From Enterovibrio baiacu (GTDB taxonomy: Bacteria; Pseudomonadota; Gammaproteobacteria; Enterobacterales; Vibrionaceae), in the NCBI RefSeq assembly GCF_004120195.1, contig NZ_SCHN01000007.1, forward strand, positions 186,001-250,000: DNA of 64,000 nt, written 5' to 3'. A program made the translations under genes and the position numbers. Under the pieces are notes generated by a model. That model was given only the letters and a program-made list of their open reading frames with translations. It did not search any database and was not told the DNA's origin. Each line of letters starts with the position of its first letter. The first letter of the stretch is position 1. Shown piece by piece: positions 1 through 10,037 of this stretch.

Positions 1-205
1 ACTTCCTTTATGGGTATGTAGGGTTATTTTTGTAATTGTTAGAGCTAATCACTCTGAGAACGGAAGTATTATGCGCAGAACAGGGTGAGCAAATCGGGCG
101 TGAACACACAATATTAATAAGGTGTTGCTTTGGTGTTTAAATTTGAGATGGGGAAAGTTAGAAATGGGTGTAAATCCACCCGTCATTCAGAAAGGTGGCG
201 GGTGT

Positions 206-952
206 TTATTGTGTATCCGGCGTACTGGCTGTGTTTGATTTTTCGGTTTCGGTTTCAGGTACAGATGTTGGCTCTGTTTCAGAAGGCGCAAGGTTGTGTG
301 TATTGAGCCCATCAACAGATATCGTTTCTTTCGGGCCAAGAAACTTAGGCTGAACATCCAGCACGTAGATATCAAGCAAGGCTTTCACGCGTGCTAAGGT
401 TTCTCGGCTTCGAATTTTCAGACCGGCTAAGCCTTTCGGGCTCGGAACAGCAAGGCAAATAGCATCAATATTGTAATGGTCAGCGATGAATAGAGCGCGT
501 TCGCAGTGGAAGGCTTGCGTGACGATGGTGAATTCATCTGCATCAAAGACCTCTCTCGCGCGTATCACCGAATCGAGCGTTCTAAACCCTGCATAATCCA
601 ACACAATGTGTTCGTCTGGAATACCGGCTTTAAGCATGTCGCGTTTCATCGTCCATGGCTCGTTATAAGAACGGTGGGCGTTATCGCCACTGAGCAAAAG
701 CACATCCACTTTATTCTCTTGATAAAGCGCTTGGGCGGCGTCAATGCGGTAGGTGTAGTACGGGTTTCTGGTCTTGCCTATGTATTTGCTTGTGCCAAGT
801 ACGAGGGCAACATGACGCGCTGGCGTCTGATCGATGGAGGTGTAAATCCTTCCTTTCGCTTGGTATGACACCCAGAGATCCATCGACGCAATACTGAGTA
901 CAGACGCGACAATCAGGATAATCGTGGTGATGGCGAATTTACGAAAAGACAT
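206..952 (-). CDS. sanA: SanA-like inner-membrane DUF218 protein
   Basis: This is a 248-residue protein of the SanA/YdcF (DUF218) family. In E. coli, SanA supports envelope barrier function (vancomycin exclusion at high temperature). One N-terminal membrane segment lies at about residues 6-25, followed by a periplasmic domain. Family landmarks are LGTSKY (about 52-57), SGDN (88-91) and QAFHCERA (146-153). The tail after about residue 215 is rich in Thr, Glu and Ser and looks like a disordered extension that E. coli SanA lacks. I chose the ATG at 952; an in-frame TTG lies two codons upstream, and neither has a convincing ribosome-binding site. The gene stands alone, downstream of maeA on the same strand and separated from it by a terminator. 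The family assignment is firm; the exact function is inferred. Confidence 0.85.
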   Translation of the reverse strand: MSFRKFAITTIILIVASVLSIASMDLWVSYQAKGRIYTSIDQTPARHVALVLGTSKYIGKTRNPYYTYRIDAAQALYQENKVDVLLLSGDNAHRSYNEPWTMKRDMLKAGIPDEHIVLDYAGFRTLDSVIRAREVFDADEFTIVTQAFHCERALFIADHYNIDAICLAVPSPKGLAGLKIRSRETLARVKALLDIYVLDVQPKFLGPKETISVDGLNTHNLAPSETEPTSVPETETEKSNTASTPDTQ

Positions 953-1027
953 GAGCAAATAGACGAGGCTTTATTTCTGTGATGAACCAGCAGGTTATAA
1001 CAAAGGAACGTAAATGACAAAGAGAAC

Positions 1028-1053
1028 AGCCGCAAGCTAGGGCGCTTGCGGCT
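1028..1053 (-). terminator. Terminator hairpin after maeA
   Basis: A 9-bp perfect stem (AGCCGCAAG with CTTGCGGCT) and an 8-nt loop lie 11 nt past the maeA stop. An A-run precedes it and a T-rich stretch follows it on the minus strand. The plus strand also carries a T-run, so it could act in both directions. Confidence 0.75.
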
Positions 1054-1063
1054 AATTTTTTTA

Positions 1064-2755
1064 TTAGAACGATGTACGCTTATATTGGCGGTATTTAGGT
1101 TGCCAGAAAATCGCGTCGATTTTCTCTTTCAGTGCGTCTTCTGCGAGCTCTAACGCGACACCTTGTTCAATCGCTTTCTTCGCAACTGCTAGCGCAATGT
1201 GCTTAGACACATCGTGAATTTCTTCCAGTGGCGGAAGCAGGGCGCCTGTGCCGTTTTTCGCCAGTGGCGAACACTCAGACAGCGCACGGCTTGATTCCAT
1301 CAACATTTCGTCAGTCACACGTTTCGCATCAACAGCCAGCACACCCAAACCGATACCCGGGAAGATGTAGCTATTATTACATTGTGCGATTGGGTAGGTT
1401 TGACCGTTATCAAGCACAACAGGATCAAACGGGCTGCCCGTTGCAACCAATGCTTCACCATTCGTCCAACGTAGGATATCAAACGGCGTTGCCTCAACGC
1501 GGCTGGTTGGGTTAGACAGTGGGAATACGATAGGGCGCGCACAGTGCTCATGCATCGCTTTAATCACGTCTTCACTAAACAGACCTGGCGCACCAGAAAC
1601 GCCGATAAGCACGGTAGGCTTCGCGTTCTTCACAACGTCTAGCAGAGAAAGGTTTTGATCTTCCGCTTCCCAATCTTTTAACGCATCACGCTTTTGCGTC
1701 AGCTTCTGTTGGAAATCGAGCAGGTTTGGCATGCTATCAACCAACAAGCCCCAACGGTCAACCATGAACACACGCTCACGCGCTTCTTCATCGCTGATGC
1801 CTTCTGACACCATTTGCGCGATGATCGCTTCTGCAATACCACAACCAGCTGAGCCAGCGCCCAAGAAGGTAATGCGCTGCTCAGATAGCGTTGTGCCTGC
1901 TGCTTTACAGGCTGAAATCAATGAACCCACCGTCACGGCTGCAGTGCCTTGGATGTCGTCATTGAAACAACAAACGCGATCTTTATAACGCTCCAGCAAT
2001 GGCATGGCGTTCTTCTGTGCAAAATCCTCGAATTGGATTAGCGCATCAGGCCAGCGGCGTTGAACGGCTTGAATGAACTCTTCAATGAAATCGTCATAAT
2101 CTTGGCCCGTTACGCGGGAATGACGCCAGCCCATATACATTGGATCAGAAAGACGTTGCGGGTTATTCGTGCCCGCATCCAATACGATTGGCAGGGTGTA
2201 AGCCGGGCTGATACCACCACACGCGGTGTAAAGCGCCAGTTTACCGATTGGAATGCCCATGCCGCCGATGCCTTGGTCACCAAGACCAAGAATACGTTCG
2301 CCATCGGTCACAACGATAACTTTCACGTTATGGCGTGATGCGTTGTTCAGCATTTCGTCGATGCGGAAACGGTTTGGGTAAGAGATAAACAGACCACGGC
2401 CACGACGGTAAATGTTCGAGAAGTTTTCACACGCCGCGCCAACGGTTGGCGTGTAAATGATTGGCATCATTTCAGTGACATGGTTGTTCACCAAACGGTA
2501 GAACAGCGTCTCGTTGGTGTCTTGGATGTTGCGCAGGTAAATGTGCTTATCCATGTCATTTTCAAAGCGCTTGTATTGCTTGTAGGCACGCTCTGCTTGC
2601 TCATCAATGGATTCAATCGCTTCTGGTAGCAGGCCTTCAAGGTTGAAAAACATACGTTCTTCAACGGAAAACGCACTGCCTTTGTTCAGTAGCGGCGTTT
2701 CGAGTAGTGCTGGACCAGCGTAGGGGATATACAGAGGGCGTTTTTGATTATGCAT
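1064..2755 (-). CDS. maeA: NAD-dependent malic enzyme
   Basis: This 563-residue enzyme catalyses oxidative decarboxylation of malate to pyruvate with NAD+ in the cytosol. Its length matches E. coli MaeA (565 residues). The catalytic Tyr sits in [11 protein letters not shown] (Tyr101) and the catalytic Lys in GIPIGKL (Lys172), after the [11 protein letters not shown] signature. The NAD-binding Rossmann motif is [13 protein letters not shown], at about residues 296-308. The start [21 protein letters not shown] aligns with family N termini, though no strong Shine-Dalgarno sequence is visible. It is flanked by its own terminator and by a divergent helicase gene, so it is probably monocistronic. 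Confidence 0.95.
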   Translation of the reverse strand: MHNQKRPLYIPYAGPALLETPLLNKGSAFSVEERMFFNLEGLLPEAIESIDEQAERAYKQYKRFENDMDKHIYLRNIQDTNETLFYRLVNNHVTEMMPIIYTPTVGAACENFSNIYRRGRGLFISYPNRFRIDEMLNNASRHNVKVIVVTDGERILGLGDQGIGGMGIPIGKLALYTACGGISPAYTLPIVLDAGTNNPQRLSDPMYMGWRHSRVTGQDYDDFIEEFIQAVQRRWPDALIQFEDFAQKNAMPLLERYKDRVCCFNDDIQGTAAVTVGSLISACKAAGTTLSEQRITFLGAGSAGCGIAEAIIAQMVSEGISDEEARERVFMVDRWGLLVDSMPNLLDFQQKLTQKRDALKDWEAEDQNLSLLDVVKNAKPTVLIGVSGAPGLFSEDVIKAMHEHCARPIVFPLSNPTSRVEATPFDILRWTNGEALVATGSPFDPVVLDNGQTYPIAQCNNSYIFPGIGLGVLAVDAKRVTDEMLMESSRALSECSPLAKNGTGALLPPLEEIHDVSKHIALAVAKKAIEQGVALELAEDALKEKIDAIFWQPKYRQYKRTSF

Positions 2756-2993
2756 TATTAAGTACGACTCAAATCTTTCAGAATTTTATGAATACGTTAA
2801 CCCTTGGTTATTGGGTCTATCACTTTTGCCTGTCAGCTAAGGAAACAAGCAAACAGAGGGCTAACGATGTGCTGAAAGTGTAGTGGTGAAGTCCGCTACT
2901 GTTCAACCTTCTTTTGGCAAAAGAAGCGGCGGTGTAGCGTATTTAACGCGTTATACATACAAAATGGCCTCAAACATTAGCGTTTGAATCACA

Positions 2994-5504
2994 ATGAGAA
3001 AGTTAGAACAACACAATTCAGGGGTTAGCGACGCTTATTCGAACATTGGAATGTTTCTTCGTCGGCGCTTTGCGATACACTGCGAACCATTCGAAGTGTT
3101 ACAAGATCTCCCCATGCAACCAGACTTTTCATTTCCACTCCCTATTGATGTTCTTCGTGATGAGATAGCGCGTGTGCTTCCTCGGCGTAATGTGATCATT
3201 CAAGCCGATACGGGAACGGGAAAATCGACACGGGTGCCACTTTGGGCGCGAACGCTTGGCCGTGTGTTAGTGATTGAACCTCGACGTGTTGCGTGTACTT
3301 CACTTGCGGGGTTTGTGGCAGAAAGCCTTTCGACTTCGGTTGGTAGACAGGTTGGTTATGCCATTAAGTTTGACCATCGGTTTACTGAAAACACCGAAAT
3401 TGTGTTTGCGACGCCGGGTGTCGTGCTTCGCTGGTTTAGCGAAAACAAACTGGCGGATTTTGATGTGGTGATGATCGATGAATTTCATGAGCGTCGCGCT
3501 GAAATGGATTTGCTCGCAGCGTTATTACTCAAATATGAGCAACATCGACTGATCGTAACGTCAGCAACCTTAGATGCGGGAAAACTTGCGACCTATTTTG
3601 ATGCAGAATGTTTAAAAGCCGTCGGTAGGAGTTACGGTGTCACAGTGTCTCACCACGCTCGAGACCCACAGTTTATGCCGACTGCACGAGATTTGGATGT
3701 TCGTATTAAGGCCCTTGTTGTTGATGCATTGGCGCGAGGCGGTGATGTGTTGGTTTTCTTGCCGGGGAAGAAAGAAATTAATCAATGTCAGGCGACACTA
3801 AAGGGCATTGAGGCAGAGGTTATTCCTTTGCATGCGTCGGTATCTGATCACGATAGGCACAGAGCACTTCATCCATCTTTTAAGCAAGATCGGCGTTCTC
3901 ACGCTAACGCTCAGTCTGACCATGTTCAACGTGTTGTGCTTGCCACCAATGTGGCAGAAACCTCACTTACCATTCCCGGCATTGTCACTGTCATCGACTC
4001 TGGACTCGAGCGGCGAACACATCAACGTAACGGTCGAACTGCATTGGCGCTTCATGCTATTTCCAGTGCTAGCGCAAAACAGCGAGCAGGGCGCGCGGGT
4101 CGTGTGACTGAGGGGTATTGCGACCGTATGTATGGAAAGCATGCACCATTAGAAGCGTTCACCCCGCCTTAGCTGGAGCGCGAAGAGCTCACCGAAACCA
4201 TGCTTGCCGCCGCAGCGTGCGGTTATCCGCTTAACACCTTGCCATTACTCAGCATATTGCCGGAAAAGTCTTGGGCTACAGGCGTTCAACGCCTTCGTGC
4301 GATGGGGGCGATTGATGAGGCAGGGAAGATAACACCGCATGGAAATACCCTTTACCCACTGCCTATCGATGCTTTGTTCGCGCACCTTATTTCGGGCATG
4401 AAGGATAAAAGTAATCAGGAAGCGATGTGTGATCTCGCCGCAATGCTTCAAACGCCACAAAAGGTATGGAAGCGAAAAGGTGGAGACGACGCCCTCGATG
4501 CGTTTAGCCAATGGAATAAACATCAATGTGACGTTGTCACATCGTTGGCGGTCATTCGAGAAGAACAACCCGATATCATTGATGTAGATACGCTTGCTCT
4601 TGCAGAAGCGAAACAACTTTCAGCCTCGTTACGTGAAGCATTAGCGCTGCCACAGCGAGAAGTCGCGAGTCGATTTAGGCGCGATGCCTTTTTAACGAAC
4701 GTGATGGAGGTATCGCCAGAGTTGGTTTTTGTTCGCCGAGCGCGAAGACAACAAGCATTCGGGAATGGCATAAGCGAAGCCGTACTTAGTCGCGATAGTG
4801 ACTTTCCAGATAAAGCCCAAGCCGCCATCATCTTTGATCAGTTTCACTTAGCGGGAAAAGGGTCAAAGCAAACCACGTCATACGCTACCTGTATGGCTTC
4901 TATTTCACTCGGTTCGATTGCACAGGCGGGGTTAGGTGATGAGCAGGTTGGTGAGCGACAAGAGCAAGATGGGCAGTTCGTCGACCTTGTTCAAACCGTG
5001 TATGCCGGTCGTGTTGTTGCTGAAACCGTGAGGCTAGCAGAAGGAGACAGCCTGATCGCAGCGTTAGCCGAGCGTATTCTTTCGGGAGAGCTCATTGAAG
5101 GTGCGGGAGCGGCAATCACTCGACAGGTAACCTATTGGAACCTGTACCAATCTCTTGAGAGCAAAACATCGACGCAAAACGTCAGTGCCCAAGCGTGGCT
5201 TGAAGAAGTACTTACCGATTTGGGGGTGGAATCTGCGGAAGATGTACTTCTTCTCGACAGCAGTGATCTTCATTTCGACGGCATTCCCGGTTGGGAGTTT
5301 GATGACTTTGCCGAAAAATACCCACTCACACTCCAACTCGCTCAGTTAAATCTGACGGTTGAATACAACAAAGCGAAACGAACGGTGGTTCTTCATCATC
5401 ACAGTGGCCTTAGAAAAGAGGGGCCAAAACGGTGGGAATTGCCGACATGGCAAGGCTGGCGTGTTCAATACAAAAAAGCCAGCCGTGTGGTTGATGTGAA
5501 ATAG
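2994..5504 (+). pseudogene. DEAH-box RNA helicase (HrpA/HrpB type) interrupted by an in-frame TAG
   Basis: Two consecutive open stretches in the same frame (2994-4172 and 4173-5504) together encode one DEAH-box helicase of about 836 residues, close to HrpB length. The first part holds motif I ADTGTGKST (71-79), motif II DEFH (162-165), SAT (190-192) and motif VI QRAGRAGR (363-370). It stops at TAG (4170-4172) in the context FTPP-stop-LEREEL. DEAH helicases normally have a P-E-I/L-x-R motif here, so one GAG to TAG change would explain the stop. The second part supplies the C-terminal helical and accessory domains; its first ATG is at 4200 with no ribosome site. The truncated 392-residue product keeps both RecA lobes. 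Start codons at 2994 or 3114 are both possible. It may be a pseudogene, a sequencing error, or a gene relying on readthrough. Confidence 0.75.
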
Positions 5505-5509
5505 GTAGG

Positions 5510-5537
5510 ATACAAACGCCTCAACAGGCGTTTGTAT
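5510..5537. terminator. Bidirectional terminator between convergent genes
   Basis: A perfect 12-bp stem (ATACAAACGCCT with AGGCGTTTGTAT) with a CAAC loop lies between the convergent helicase and PIG-L genes. It is six bases after the helicase stop and 11 before the PIG-L stop. Confidence 0.8.
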
Positions 5538-5548
5538 TCGTTCTAGGG

Positions 5549-6898
5549 CTACTCAAATGGCGAGAACATTTCGACTTCCGCTAAGCCTGTGTTTGCGGTG
5601 CTTTGTGACGTTGATGTTACTCGAATGGTAACGGCGTTCACTCGCTGTGAATTGAAGCCTATAGGGAAGGCGAAGCCGTTGTTTGAAAGTTGATTAAACG
5701 GCAGTGTTGTCGTGTTGTTTCCGTCATGAAGTACAATTTCACCGCCCGTGATATGATCGACGAGATTTGGTCGGTCATAGAGAGTGATTTGGTCGAGCGT
5801 GACTGACTGAGCCCATTCATATTTTATCCAAGCACCGCTCTTCTCTCGGTTACTTGCCCATTCTGCTTTTTGGGTAATTCTGTAATCCGTTGGGTAGCCT
5901 GAATAGACACCATCAACCGTATTATCGGCAGTTTGTCCCGTTGAATAGTTCTCTGATGACGCGGTAATGGTTGCATCTTTAGCGATGTTTTTTCTCGTCT
6001 GACACGCTGTATTGGTATTCAGTTCGCGTCGGTACATGCGTGTGAGCCATGCATTGTGGCCGCGATCCCACGTACTATTGTGATAGTTATCGGCAATACT
6101 TCCGGTTGTTACTCCCCATGTCCCTGCATTGACAATAAGTTCGCTGTCGGACACGTTTCGCGCCAAGGATGCCGTTCTGTAATTTTGATAAAACCGAAAA
6201 TCAAAGCAATGCTCTTTCAAACTGAATGTTTGAATGTCTTGCATTAACCAAGATACTGCCTGGTGATCGGAGTGGTCTCCATGATTGCCATGCTCGGCGA
6301 TGTTGGTTTCAGCTGCGTGTATCTGAATAGTAGAGAATCCAACGGCTTCTTCTGCAACAAGCTGCTCGATGGTCCAGACTAAATCTTTCCAGCCGTCGAA
6401 GGTATCCACACCATCCACCGTTAGAAGTTGGTCTACATCGCCATTTCTGAGCTTTTCGAGTGATGAATATCCTGTGAAGTTATAACCACTGCCATTACCC
6501 GAGCCGTCCGGTAGGCGGAAAAAATAGGATACGGTGTTGCTGTAAGCCGATCGTTCTAAGGTGTGGTCATTCACTGTAACAGTGGACACGCTTTCTTCTC
6601 TCCCGCGCGCGCCATTTTGAGTGTTCACCATGAATCGAATAGCACTCTTTGCTCCCTCTTCTCTCGCAATGTATTTAGGGTGCTGAAGGGGCCCATCTCC
6701 CAAGCCCGCATCACCTGCAGTGAAGTGAAGGAAAACGACTTTGTTACTGGGTTTTTTCACATCGTTGTAGGCACTGGGATTCATAAAAAGCTGCCAGTCG
6801 TCCGCATGTGCAGCGACATAGATACTTAGGGTTGATGAATGTGCAAATTGACTAAACAAACAAAGGGCAAGAGAAGCGCCCAACGCCGCTTTTTTCAT
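5549..6898 (-). CDS. Secreted PIG-L family deacetylase with discoidin-like C-terminal domain
   Basis: This 449-residue protein has a Sec signal peptide (MKKAALGASLALCLFSQFAHSS, cleavage near residue 22). The PIG-L metal-binding motif appears as AHADDWQLFM just after it (about 30-39), and a His-rich second motif (HGNHGDHSDH) lies near residue 208. PIG-L enzymes are zinc-dependent N-deacetylases of N-acetylglucosaminyl compounds. From about residue 310 the protein resembles an F5/8 type C (discoidin, carbohydrate-binding) fold: NIAKDATITASSENYS, then TADNTVDG, AEWAS and a beta-rich end. A secreted deacetylase with a sugar-binding module suggests action on extracellular glycans or chitin-like material, but the substrate is not visible in the sequence. 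It is a single gene convergent with the helicase. Confidence 0.85.
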   Translation of the reverse strand: MKKAALGASLALCLFSQFAHSSTLSIYVAAHADDWQLFMNPSAYNDVKKPSNKVVFLHFTAGDAGLGDGPLQHPKYIAREEGAKSAIRFMVNTQNGARGREESVSTVTVNDHTLERSAYSNTVSYFFRLPDGSGNGSGYNFTGYSSLEKLRNGDVDQLLTVDGVDTFDGWKDLVWTIEQLVAEEAVGFSTIQIHAAETNIAEHGNHGDHSDHQAVSWLMQDIQTFSLKEHCFDFRFYQNYRTASLARNVSDSELIVNAGTWGVTTGSIADNYHNSTWDRGHNAWLTRMYRRELNTNTACQTRKNIAKDATITASSENYSTGQTADNTVDGVYSGYPTDYRITQKAEWASNREKSGAWIKYEWAQSVTLDQITLYDRPNLVDHITGGEIVLHDGNNTTTLPFNQLSNNGFAFPIGFNSQRVNAVTIRVTSTSQSTANTGLAEVEMFSPFE

Positions 6899-7022
6899 AG
6901 GAATACTCTCAAGTGGTGGCAGTGAGCATTTATCCGAAGGATAACGCGTAAAGAACTTGTTTTAGCAGTAAGCCTTTGAGAGAGCGTGTATTAAAATTTG
7001 AAAAGAGATTGAAAGGAATGAA

Positions 7023-7044
7023 AAAGCGCCCGAAAGGGCGCTTT
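7023..7044 (-). terminator. Terminator after yajQ
   Basis: A perfect 9-bp stem (AAAGCGCCC with GGGCGCTTT) and a 4-nt loop lie 32 nt past the yajQ stop. A T-run follows on the minus strand. Confidence 0.85.
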
Positions 7045-7075
7045 ACAGTGTTTATATGCGGTGTTCTGACGTGTA

Positions 7076-7558
7076 TCAGTCGCGGAAGTTATTGAACTGG
7101 AAAGGCTGGCCAAGATCAGATTCACGTGCCAACTGCATTACCGCTTGTAGGTCATCACGCTTTTTACCCGTAATGCGCAATTGCTCACCTTGGATTTGCG
7201 CTTGAACTTTGATCTTTGCGTCTTTGATCATCTTCACCAGCTTCTTCGCAATCAATGCCTCGATGCCGTTTTTGAAATGAACATCTTGCGACCAAGTTTT
7301 GCCGGTGTGAACGACGTCTTTAGGCTCCATCGCTCTTGCATCTACGCCACGCTTTGCCAAGTTACCACGAAGAATGTCGATCATCTGGGTGACTTGGAAA
7401 TCTGAATCAGCAGACACTTTGACGACTTCTTTGTTTAGCTCGAAGCTAGCGTCAACACCACGAAAATCGAAACGAGTCGCGAGTTCTCGCATTGAGTTAT
7501 CTACGGCGTTTCTTAGTTCGACGTTATCAATTTCAGAGACGATGTCAAAAGAAGGCAT
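7076..7558 (-). CDS. yajQ: YajQ family nucleotide-binding protein
   Basis: This 160-residue protein matches the YajQ/DUF520 family over its full length ([28 protein letters not shown], the [14 protein letters not shown] region, ending FQFNNFRD). Family members have two ferredoxin-like domains; they bind nucleic acid, and in Xanthomonas a homologue binds cyclic di-GMP. Its role in this organism is inferred. It lies 54 nt downstream of the aroH-like gene on the same strand and may be cotranscribed with it; a clear terminator follows. Confidence 0.95.
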   Translation of the reverse strand: MPSFDIVSEIDNVELRNAVDNSMRELATRFDFRGVDASFELNKEVVKVSADSDFQVTQMIDILRGNLAKRGVDARAMEPKDVVHTGKTWSQDVHFKNGIEALIAKKLVKMIKDAKIKVQAQIQGEQLRITGKKRDDLQAVMQLARESDLGQPFQFNNFRD

Positions 7559-7612
7559 AGTATTATCCTGATGTTTACTTGAGAAAATTAGACGAATTCT
7601 ACAACAAATTGC

Positions 7613-8677
7613 TTAGTTGTCGGTATTACGTTTTTCAATGGCGCTCGCCAACATATCCAGCATGTCGCAGGTATCATTCCAACCCAAGCATGGGTCAGTG
7701 ATGGATTTACCATAGGTCAAACCGCAAATGTTGTCTTTCTCAACCGCTTGATTGCCTTCCTCGATAAAGCTTTCCGCCATGATGCCCGCAATGAAGGTGT
7801 CACCATTGGTGATTTGCTCACAAATGTTTTTCGCAACATCAAGCTGACGTCTGTGTTGTTTTTCACAGTTCGCATGGCTGAAATCAACAACCAATTTTGG
7901 CACTAGGTTGAAGCCTTTAAGGTTTTCAGCCGCGTTAGCGATGTCTTCACGCTTGTAGTTAGGCTGGTGGCCACCGCGCAAAATTACATGACCATATGGG
8001 TTGCCGCTTGTGCGGTAAATGGTCATGACGCCTTCTTTGTTTGGTGAACAGAATAGGTGTGACGTTTGGCTTGAACGAATCGCATCAATTGCGATTTTGA
8101 TGTTGCCATCTGTACCGTTCTTAAAGCCAACAGGGCAAGAAAGGGCTGACGCCATTTCACGGTGAATTTGAGATTCGGTCGTACGCGCGCCAATGGCACC
8201 CCACGTCACCAAGTCAGCGATGTACTGGCCCGTGATCATATCGAGGAATTCGGTGGCGGTTGGCATGCCGAGTGCGTTGACATCGAGAAGGAACTTACGC
8301 GCCTTGAACAAGCCTTCGCGTAAATGACAGCTGCCATCCAAGTGTGGATCGTTAATCATGCCTTTCCAGCCAACAACGGTGCGTGGCTTTTCGAAATAGG
8401 TACGCATAACAATGTGCAGGTTGTCTTTGTGCTGCTCTGCTTTTTCTTTCAATCGGCGGGCGTAATCAAGTCCCGCTTCTGGATCGTGAATCGAACAAGG
8501 GCCAACAACCACGAGAAGGCGGCTGTCTCTGCCGGCGAGAATATCTTCGGCTTGTTTGCGTGATGCGGCAATGTGCTGGGCAATGCTATCAGTCAGTGGA
8601 TGTTCATTTTCCACTTCTGAAGGTGTTGGCAAAGTGTCAACAGGTTGCGTTCTGAGTTCGTCTGTTTTTATTGGCAT
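7613..8677 (-). CDS. aroH: 3-deoxy-7-phosphoheptulonate (DAHP) synthase, class I, AroH-like
   Basis: This enzyme condenses phosphoenolpyruvate and erythrose-4-phosphate, the first step of the shikimate pathway. I place the start at the ATG ending at 8677 (354 residues, MPIKTDELRTQPVD) because AAGGAAGG lies about nine bases upstream; the frame stays open for 17 more codons upstream but without support. Family motifs are VVVGPCSIHD, FEKPRTVVGWKG, GAIGARTTESQIHREMAS and PVGFKNGTDG. The stretches FLDMITGQYIADL, TSGNPYGH and DPCLGW are closer to E. coli AroH (Trp-sensitive) than to AroF or AroG, so the isozyme label is an inference. In E. coli aroH also neighbours PEP-synthase genes; here a stand-alone PEP-utiliser domain gene is divergent from it. 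No TrpR operator was recognised. Confidence 0.93.
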   Translation of the reverse strand: MPIKTDELRTQPVDTLPTPSEVENEHPLTDSIAQHIAASRKQAEDILAGRDSRLLVVVGPCSIHDPEAGLDYARRLKEKAEQHKDNLHIVMRTYFEKPRTVVGWKGMINDPHLDGSCHLREGLFKARKFLLDVNALGMPTATEFLDMITGQYIADLVTWGAIGARTTESQIHREMASALSCPVGFKNGTDGNIKIAIDAIRSSQTSHLFCSPNKEGVMTIYRTSGNPYGHVILRGGHQPNYKREDIANAAENLKGFNLVPKLVVDFSHANCEKQHRRQLDVAKNICEQITNGDTFIAGIMAESFIEEGNQAVEKDNICGLTYGKSITDPCLGWNDTCDMLDMLASAIEKRNTDN

Positions 8678-9013
8678 GGACACTGCCTTCCTTACTTCAG
8701 TTTTGATGCAAAGCCAGTAAGATAGCAAAAATTCGCGGACATAAAAGCGGGGAAGCGATCTTTGCGCAATTAAATGTGTTTATTGCTTTACATTTCGTCT
8801 GTTCTCGTTGCCATTGCTGGTATTTTGCGCTGTGGATTTCAAGGTTTTCACGTTCACGCTAGAAATTAATATTTTCGCTTGTATCCCCGAGTGTCTCTGG
8901 GTATGTTTTGAGGCAGATAGAGACAAATCTGTTGTTTGGATAAACCCTCGATTTGTTTCAAGAAAAATTGCCTCTTTGGCAGCTCAATCATCACAAGGCA
9001 GTATTGGTGCGCT
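8678..9013. other. Divergent intergenic region, aroH-like / PEP-domain gene
   Basis: A 336-bp AT-rich region must hold both divergent promoters. The only clear element is the AAGGAAGG ribosome site of the aroH-like gene (about 8687-8694). I see no strong operator or attenuator hairpin, and no Trp-rich leader peptide. Confidence 0.5.
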
Positions 9014-9817
9014 ATGTCTCAAATGGAATTGACTTACTCTTACGTTTTTAAAACCCCTTCTCAGCTAGAAAACAATGACAACGCCTTAGGCATGATTGCC
9101 TTGGGTGACCTTTATGCTTCCGCCATTAATGTCCACCCCGCGTCGTTAGACGACAGTGCAAAGGCGGTTTCAAAGCTGGTTGATTTGATTGAAACGGCAT
9201 ACCAGAAAAATGCTGATCAACCGCTTCGTATTATGTTGAACCACAACAGCTCGCTGCAACTTCGTCAGTTAGCAAACAGTGACGTTGAAGCGGAAGAGCC
9301 GAACCCGAATATGGGGTTACGTGGCGTGTCACGTTATGTGAGTGACATTGGTCGCCCAGGCTTTGTGTTGGAGTGTGAAGTGCTCAAATCCGCCATTGTT
9401 GATAAGAAGCTTCCTGTTGAGATTGTGGTGCCGTTTGTTCGCACATCAAGTGAAGCTGCAACTATGATTGATCGATTGGCAGAACGCGGTTTATGCCGTG
9501 GCGCGAATGGATTAAAGGTGCACCTCGCGTGCCAGCTTCCTGCAAATGCATTACTCGCCGAACCCTTGTTGGCGTATTTTGATGGCATCATTGTGGACGT
9601 TGATCATTTGGCCGCGTTTACCTTGGGCGTCGATTTTGAAAACGATGCACTGCCTTACGGTTTCAATAAGCACAATGAAGCGGTGCGTGGTTTGATTCTT
9701 GATACCATTCGTAAAGCACAGTTGGCGGAGAAACCGGTTGCTGTGCTAACACAGCAAAGTGATACGCACATTATTCAACTTGCAGAAGGTGCCAACGTGG
9801 AAATCCTTTTCCAGTAA
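9014..9817 (+). CDS. Stand-alone PEP-utilising enzyme C-terminal domain protein
   Basis: This protein of about 267 residues resembles only the C-terminal PEP/pyruvate-binding TIM-barrel domain of PEP synthase and related enzymes: VEIVVPFVRTSSEAATMIDRL, GLCRGANGLKVHLACQLPAN, then LLAYFDGIIVDVDHLAAFTLGVD. In PEP synthase the last motif reads roughly G-S-N-D-L-T-Q; here it is DVDHLAAF, so the catalytic loop is not conserved and the protein may be regulatory or non-catalytic. The phosphohistidine and ATP-grasp domains are missing. I used the ATG at 9014; in-frame ATGs at 8936 and 9023 are alternatives, with no decisive ribosome site. It is divergent from the DAHP synthase gene, another PEP user, and followed by a terminator. 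Confidence 0.75.
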   Translation: MSQMELTYSYVFKTPSQLENNDNALGMIALGDLYASAINVHPASLDDSAKAVSKLVDLIETAYQKNADQPLRIMLNHNSSLQLRQLANSDVEAEEPNPNMGLRGVSRYVSDIGRPGFVLECEVLKSAIVDKKLPVEIVVPFVRTSSEAATMIDRLAERGLCRGANGLKVHLACQLPANALLAEPLLAYFDGIIVDVDHLAAFTLGVDFENDALPYGFNKHNEAVRGLILDTIRKAQLAEKPVAVLTQQSDTHIIQLAEGANVEILFQ

Positions 9818-9836
9818 GATGCCTCTCATGCCAATG

Positions 9837-9865
9837 AAAACGCCGCGGTAATTCGCGGCGTTTTT
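9837..9865 (+). terminator. Terminator after PEP-domain gene
   Basis: A GC-rich stem (AACGCCGCG with CGCGGCGTT), a 6-nt loop and a following T-run, starting 20 nt after the stop. Confidence 0.9.
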
Positions 9866-10037
9866 GATCTATAAGGCATCTAATGCCAACCCCTAATGCG
9901 ACGCGGGTCAGCGCGCGAGTGAGACGTAAATTGGATGAAGAAAAGGCAATCACTTCGTTGTATTCAAATAACTACAACGCATGCGCAGCAAATCCCGTAT
10001 ACTGCGCCTAATTGAAAAACGAAAGAGCAGAGCATCA

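Noticed and set aside
8677-8728. Attenuator leader peptide before the DAHP synthase
   Set aside because: The short upstream extension has only one Trp, no ribosome site and no alternative hairpins; it is simply an open frame upstream of the real start.
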